From the NCBI GenBank assembly GCA_024762625.1, contig JANTHA010000123.1, positions 1-6,519 on the forward strand: 6,519 nt of DNA, given 5' to 3'. The stretch comes from Thiotrichaceae bacterium. GTDB lineage: Bacteria > Pseudomonadota > Gammaproteobacteria > Thiotrichales > Thiotrichaceae. The translations under genes were made by a program, and so were the position numbers. Below, in pieces: positions 5,291 to 6,519 of the stretch. The notes under the pieces are model-generated. The model was not told the origin of the DNA, searched no databases, and saw nothing but the letters and a program-made list of their open reading frames with translations. Numbering within the stretch: the stretch's first letter is position 1; every line of letters begins with the position of its first letter.

Positions 5291-6519
5291 ATGAGTTATC
5301 AAGTCCTTGCACGAAAATGGCGGCCCGCCAATTTCAAACAAATGGTCGGTCAGCAGCATGTGTTGCGTGCGTTGATCAACGCCCTGGAGGATGACCGCCT
5401 GCACCACGCCTATCTGTTTACCGGCACCCGCGGGGTGGGCAAAACCACGATTGCGCGTATCCTCGCGAAATGCCTGAATTGTGAAACCGGGGTAACAGCA
5501 GAACCTTGCGGCGAATGCAGTAGTTGCAAAGCCATCGCCGAAGGCAGTTTTGTTGATCTGATTGAAGTTGACGCCGCCTCGCGCACCAAGGTCGAGGACA
5601 CCCGTGATTTGCTTGATAATGTCCAGTATGCGCCGACGCGCGGCCGTTTCAAGGTATATCTGATCGACGAAGTGCATATGCTGTCGCCTTCCAGTTTCAA
5701 TGCTTTACTGAAAACGCTGGAAGAACCGCCGCCGCATGTCAAATTCCTGTTCGCCACCACCGATCCGCAAAAACTGCCCGTCACCATTTTGTCGCGTTGT
5801 TTGCAGTTTAATCTGAAACGCATGACGGTCGACATGATTCAGGGCCATTTGAAGTATTTGACCGAACAGGAATCGATTAAAAGCGATGATGCCTCCTTGA
5901 AACTGATTGCGCGCGCGGCTGATGGCAGTATGCGCGATGCGCTGAGCCTGCTGGATCAGTCCATCGCCTTTTGCGGCGGCGAGCAGGGTGAACTGAGCGA
6001 ACCCGATGTGCGTGAAATGCTGGGCTCCATTTCGCATGAACCCCTGCTGGCGTTGGTAAAATCGGTTGCGGCTGATGACGGCCCCGCCATACTTGCCCAG
6101 ATTGAAGATATGGCGGGCGTGACGCCGGATTTTGAAGCGGCGACTGATGAGTTGATAGCCTTGCTGCATCAGGTTGCAGTGCAACAGGTTGTTCCCGAAG
6201 CCGTACAGGATGAACACAGTATTAGCGAGCTTGCAGACTTGCTGAGCAAGGAAGAGGTGCAACTATACTATCAAATTGCACTGCATGGACGACGCGATCT
6301 ACCCTTGTCGCCCGACCCGAGAAGCGGTTTTGAAATGCTTATGTTGAGAATGTTGTCTTTCAGACCCTTGCGGGCGGGCATGGCATTGCAAGAGCCTTCA
6401 GCAGGTAAAGAGCCATCAGCAGGTAAAGAGCCCTCAGCGGATACAGAGTCCTCAGCGGATACAGAGTCCTCAGCGGGAAAAGAACCCTCAGCGGATACAG
6501 AGCCCTCAGCGGTTAAGGA
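5291..6519 (+). CDS. dnaX: DNA polymerase III tau/gamma subunit, 3' end cut by window edge
   Basis: DnaX is the motor subunit of the clamp loader that places the beta clamp on DNA and, as full-length tau, ties the loader to the polymerase core and helicase. About 409 codons are visible without a stop. Domain I has Walker A GTRGVGKT (45-52), four zinc cysteines C64, C73, C76 and C79, Walker B LIDEVH (124-129) and the SRC motif with the arginine finger R169, at the same positions as in E. coli. Domains II and III follow to about residue 365. The expected proline-rich linker is replaced by a six-residue tandem repeat from residue 368. The start MSYQVLARKWRP is the family start; no SD precedes it. 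The polymerase- and helicase-binding domains IV-V must lie beyond the window. A possible programmed frameshift site is listed separately. Confidence 0.97.
   Translation, partial: MSYQVLARKWRPANFKQMVGQQHVLRALINALEDDRLHHAYLFTGTRGVGKTTIARILAKCLNCETGVTAEPCGECSSCKAIAEGSFVDLIEVDAASRTKVEDTRDLLDNVQYAPTRGRFKVYLIDEVHMLSPSSFNALLKTLEEPPPHVKFLFATTDPQKLPVTILSRCLQFNLKRMTVDMIQGHLKYLTEQESIKSDDASLKLIARAADGSMRDALSLLDQSIAFCGGEQGELSEPDVREMLGSISHEPLLALVKSVAADDGPAILAQIEDMAGVTPDFEAATDELIALLHQVAVQQVVPEAVQDEHSISELADLLSKEEVQLYYQIALHGRRDLPLSPDPRSGFEMLMLRMLSFRPLRAGMALQEPSAGKEPSAGKEPSADTESSADTESSAGKEPSADTEPSAVK
6392..6517 (+). repeat. Seven tandem copies of an 18-bp repeat in the dnaX linker
   Basis: Seven in-frame copies of 18 bp run from 6392, coding for six-residue units: EPSAGK twice, then EPSADT, ESSADT, ESSAGK, EPSADT and EPSAVK. 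The array starts just after domain III, where tau proteins carry a flexible linker, so a Glu/Pro/Ser/Ala-rich disordered spacer makes sense. The array may continue past the window edge. Such arrays change copy number by replication slippage, without shifting frame because the unit is a multiple of three. Confidence 0.92.
6475..6481 (+). other. dnaX: Possible -1 programmed frameshift site in dnaX (G GGA AAA)
   Basis: In the fifth repeat copy the codons GCG GGA AAA form the heptamer G GGA AAA in the X XXY YYZ arrangement required for tandem -1 slippage. It occurs only in this copy; copies 1 and 2 read GGT AAA instead. After a slip the ribosome would read 11 codons and stop at TAA (6514-6516), giving a product of about 408 residues comprising domains I-III, close to the E. 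coli gamma subunit (431). I see no strong SD-like stimulator upstream and no convincing stem downstream within the window, so function is inferred. Confidence 0.4.

Noticed and set aside
5705..6262. Open frame on the - strand opposite dnaX
   Set aside because: Antisense to conserved DnaX domains; no motif or start signal.

Overview
The window (6519 bp, everything coding on the + strand) is a bacterial housekeeping region: glutaredoxin, then the riboflavin block ribE-ribBX-ribH, then nusB-thiL-pgpA, then the start of dnaX. Gene order, the ThiL/PgpA/NusB/DnaX sequences and the 'ribBX' form of the DHBP synthase gene point to a gammaproteobacterium. A methanotroph-like lineage (Methylococcales) is my best guess, but it rests on general resemblance only and is low confidence.

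Layout. 34-273 is a short monothiol/dithiol glutaredoxin with a strong Shine-Dalgarno (SD) site. Behind it, 291-545 is the decayed N-terminal end of a type 2 L-serine dehydratase with no start codon and a premature double stop. 546-736 is a non-coding leader with a weak promoter candidate and a perfect small palindrome; no FMN riboswitch is seen. 737-3079 encodes riboflavin synthase, 3,4-dihydroxy-2-butanone 4-phosphate (DHBP) synthase with a degenerate GTP cyclohydrolase II domain, and lumazine synthase. 3118-5101 encodes the antitermination factor NusB, thiamine-phosphate kinase and phosphatidylglycerophosphatase A, the last two overlapping by 11 bp. 5086-5228 is a 143-bp near-palindromic, MITE-like (miniature inverted-repeat) element that supplies the last codons and stop of pgpA. 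5291 to the window end is dnaX (DNA polymerase III tau/gamma), cut by the window edge inside an 18-bp tandem repeat.

How the genes work together. RibBX makes the four-carbon unit, RibH condenses it with the pyrimidine to give lumazine, and RibE dismutates lumazine to riboflavin. The GTP cyclohydrolase II step (ribA) and the deaminase/reductase (ribD) are not here and must be elsewhere. NusB, ThiL and PgpA are conserved neighbours of rib genes in many proteobacteria and are probably co-transcribed by proximity rather than by pathway.

The points most worth a second look are: (1) a canonical -1 slippery heptamer, G GGA AAA, inside the dnaX tandem repeat, followed 11 codons later by a -1 frame TAA, which would make a gamma-like short product of about 408 residues; (2) the long palindromic element fused to the 3' end of pgpA; (3) the loss of zinc and catalytic residues in the second RibBX domain; (4) the serine dehydratase remnant sitting where ribD often lies. 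I do not see a wholly new multi-gene system in this window.
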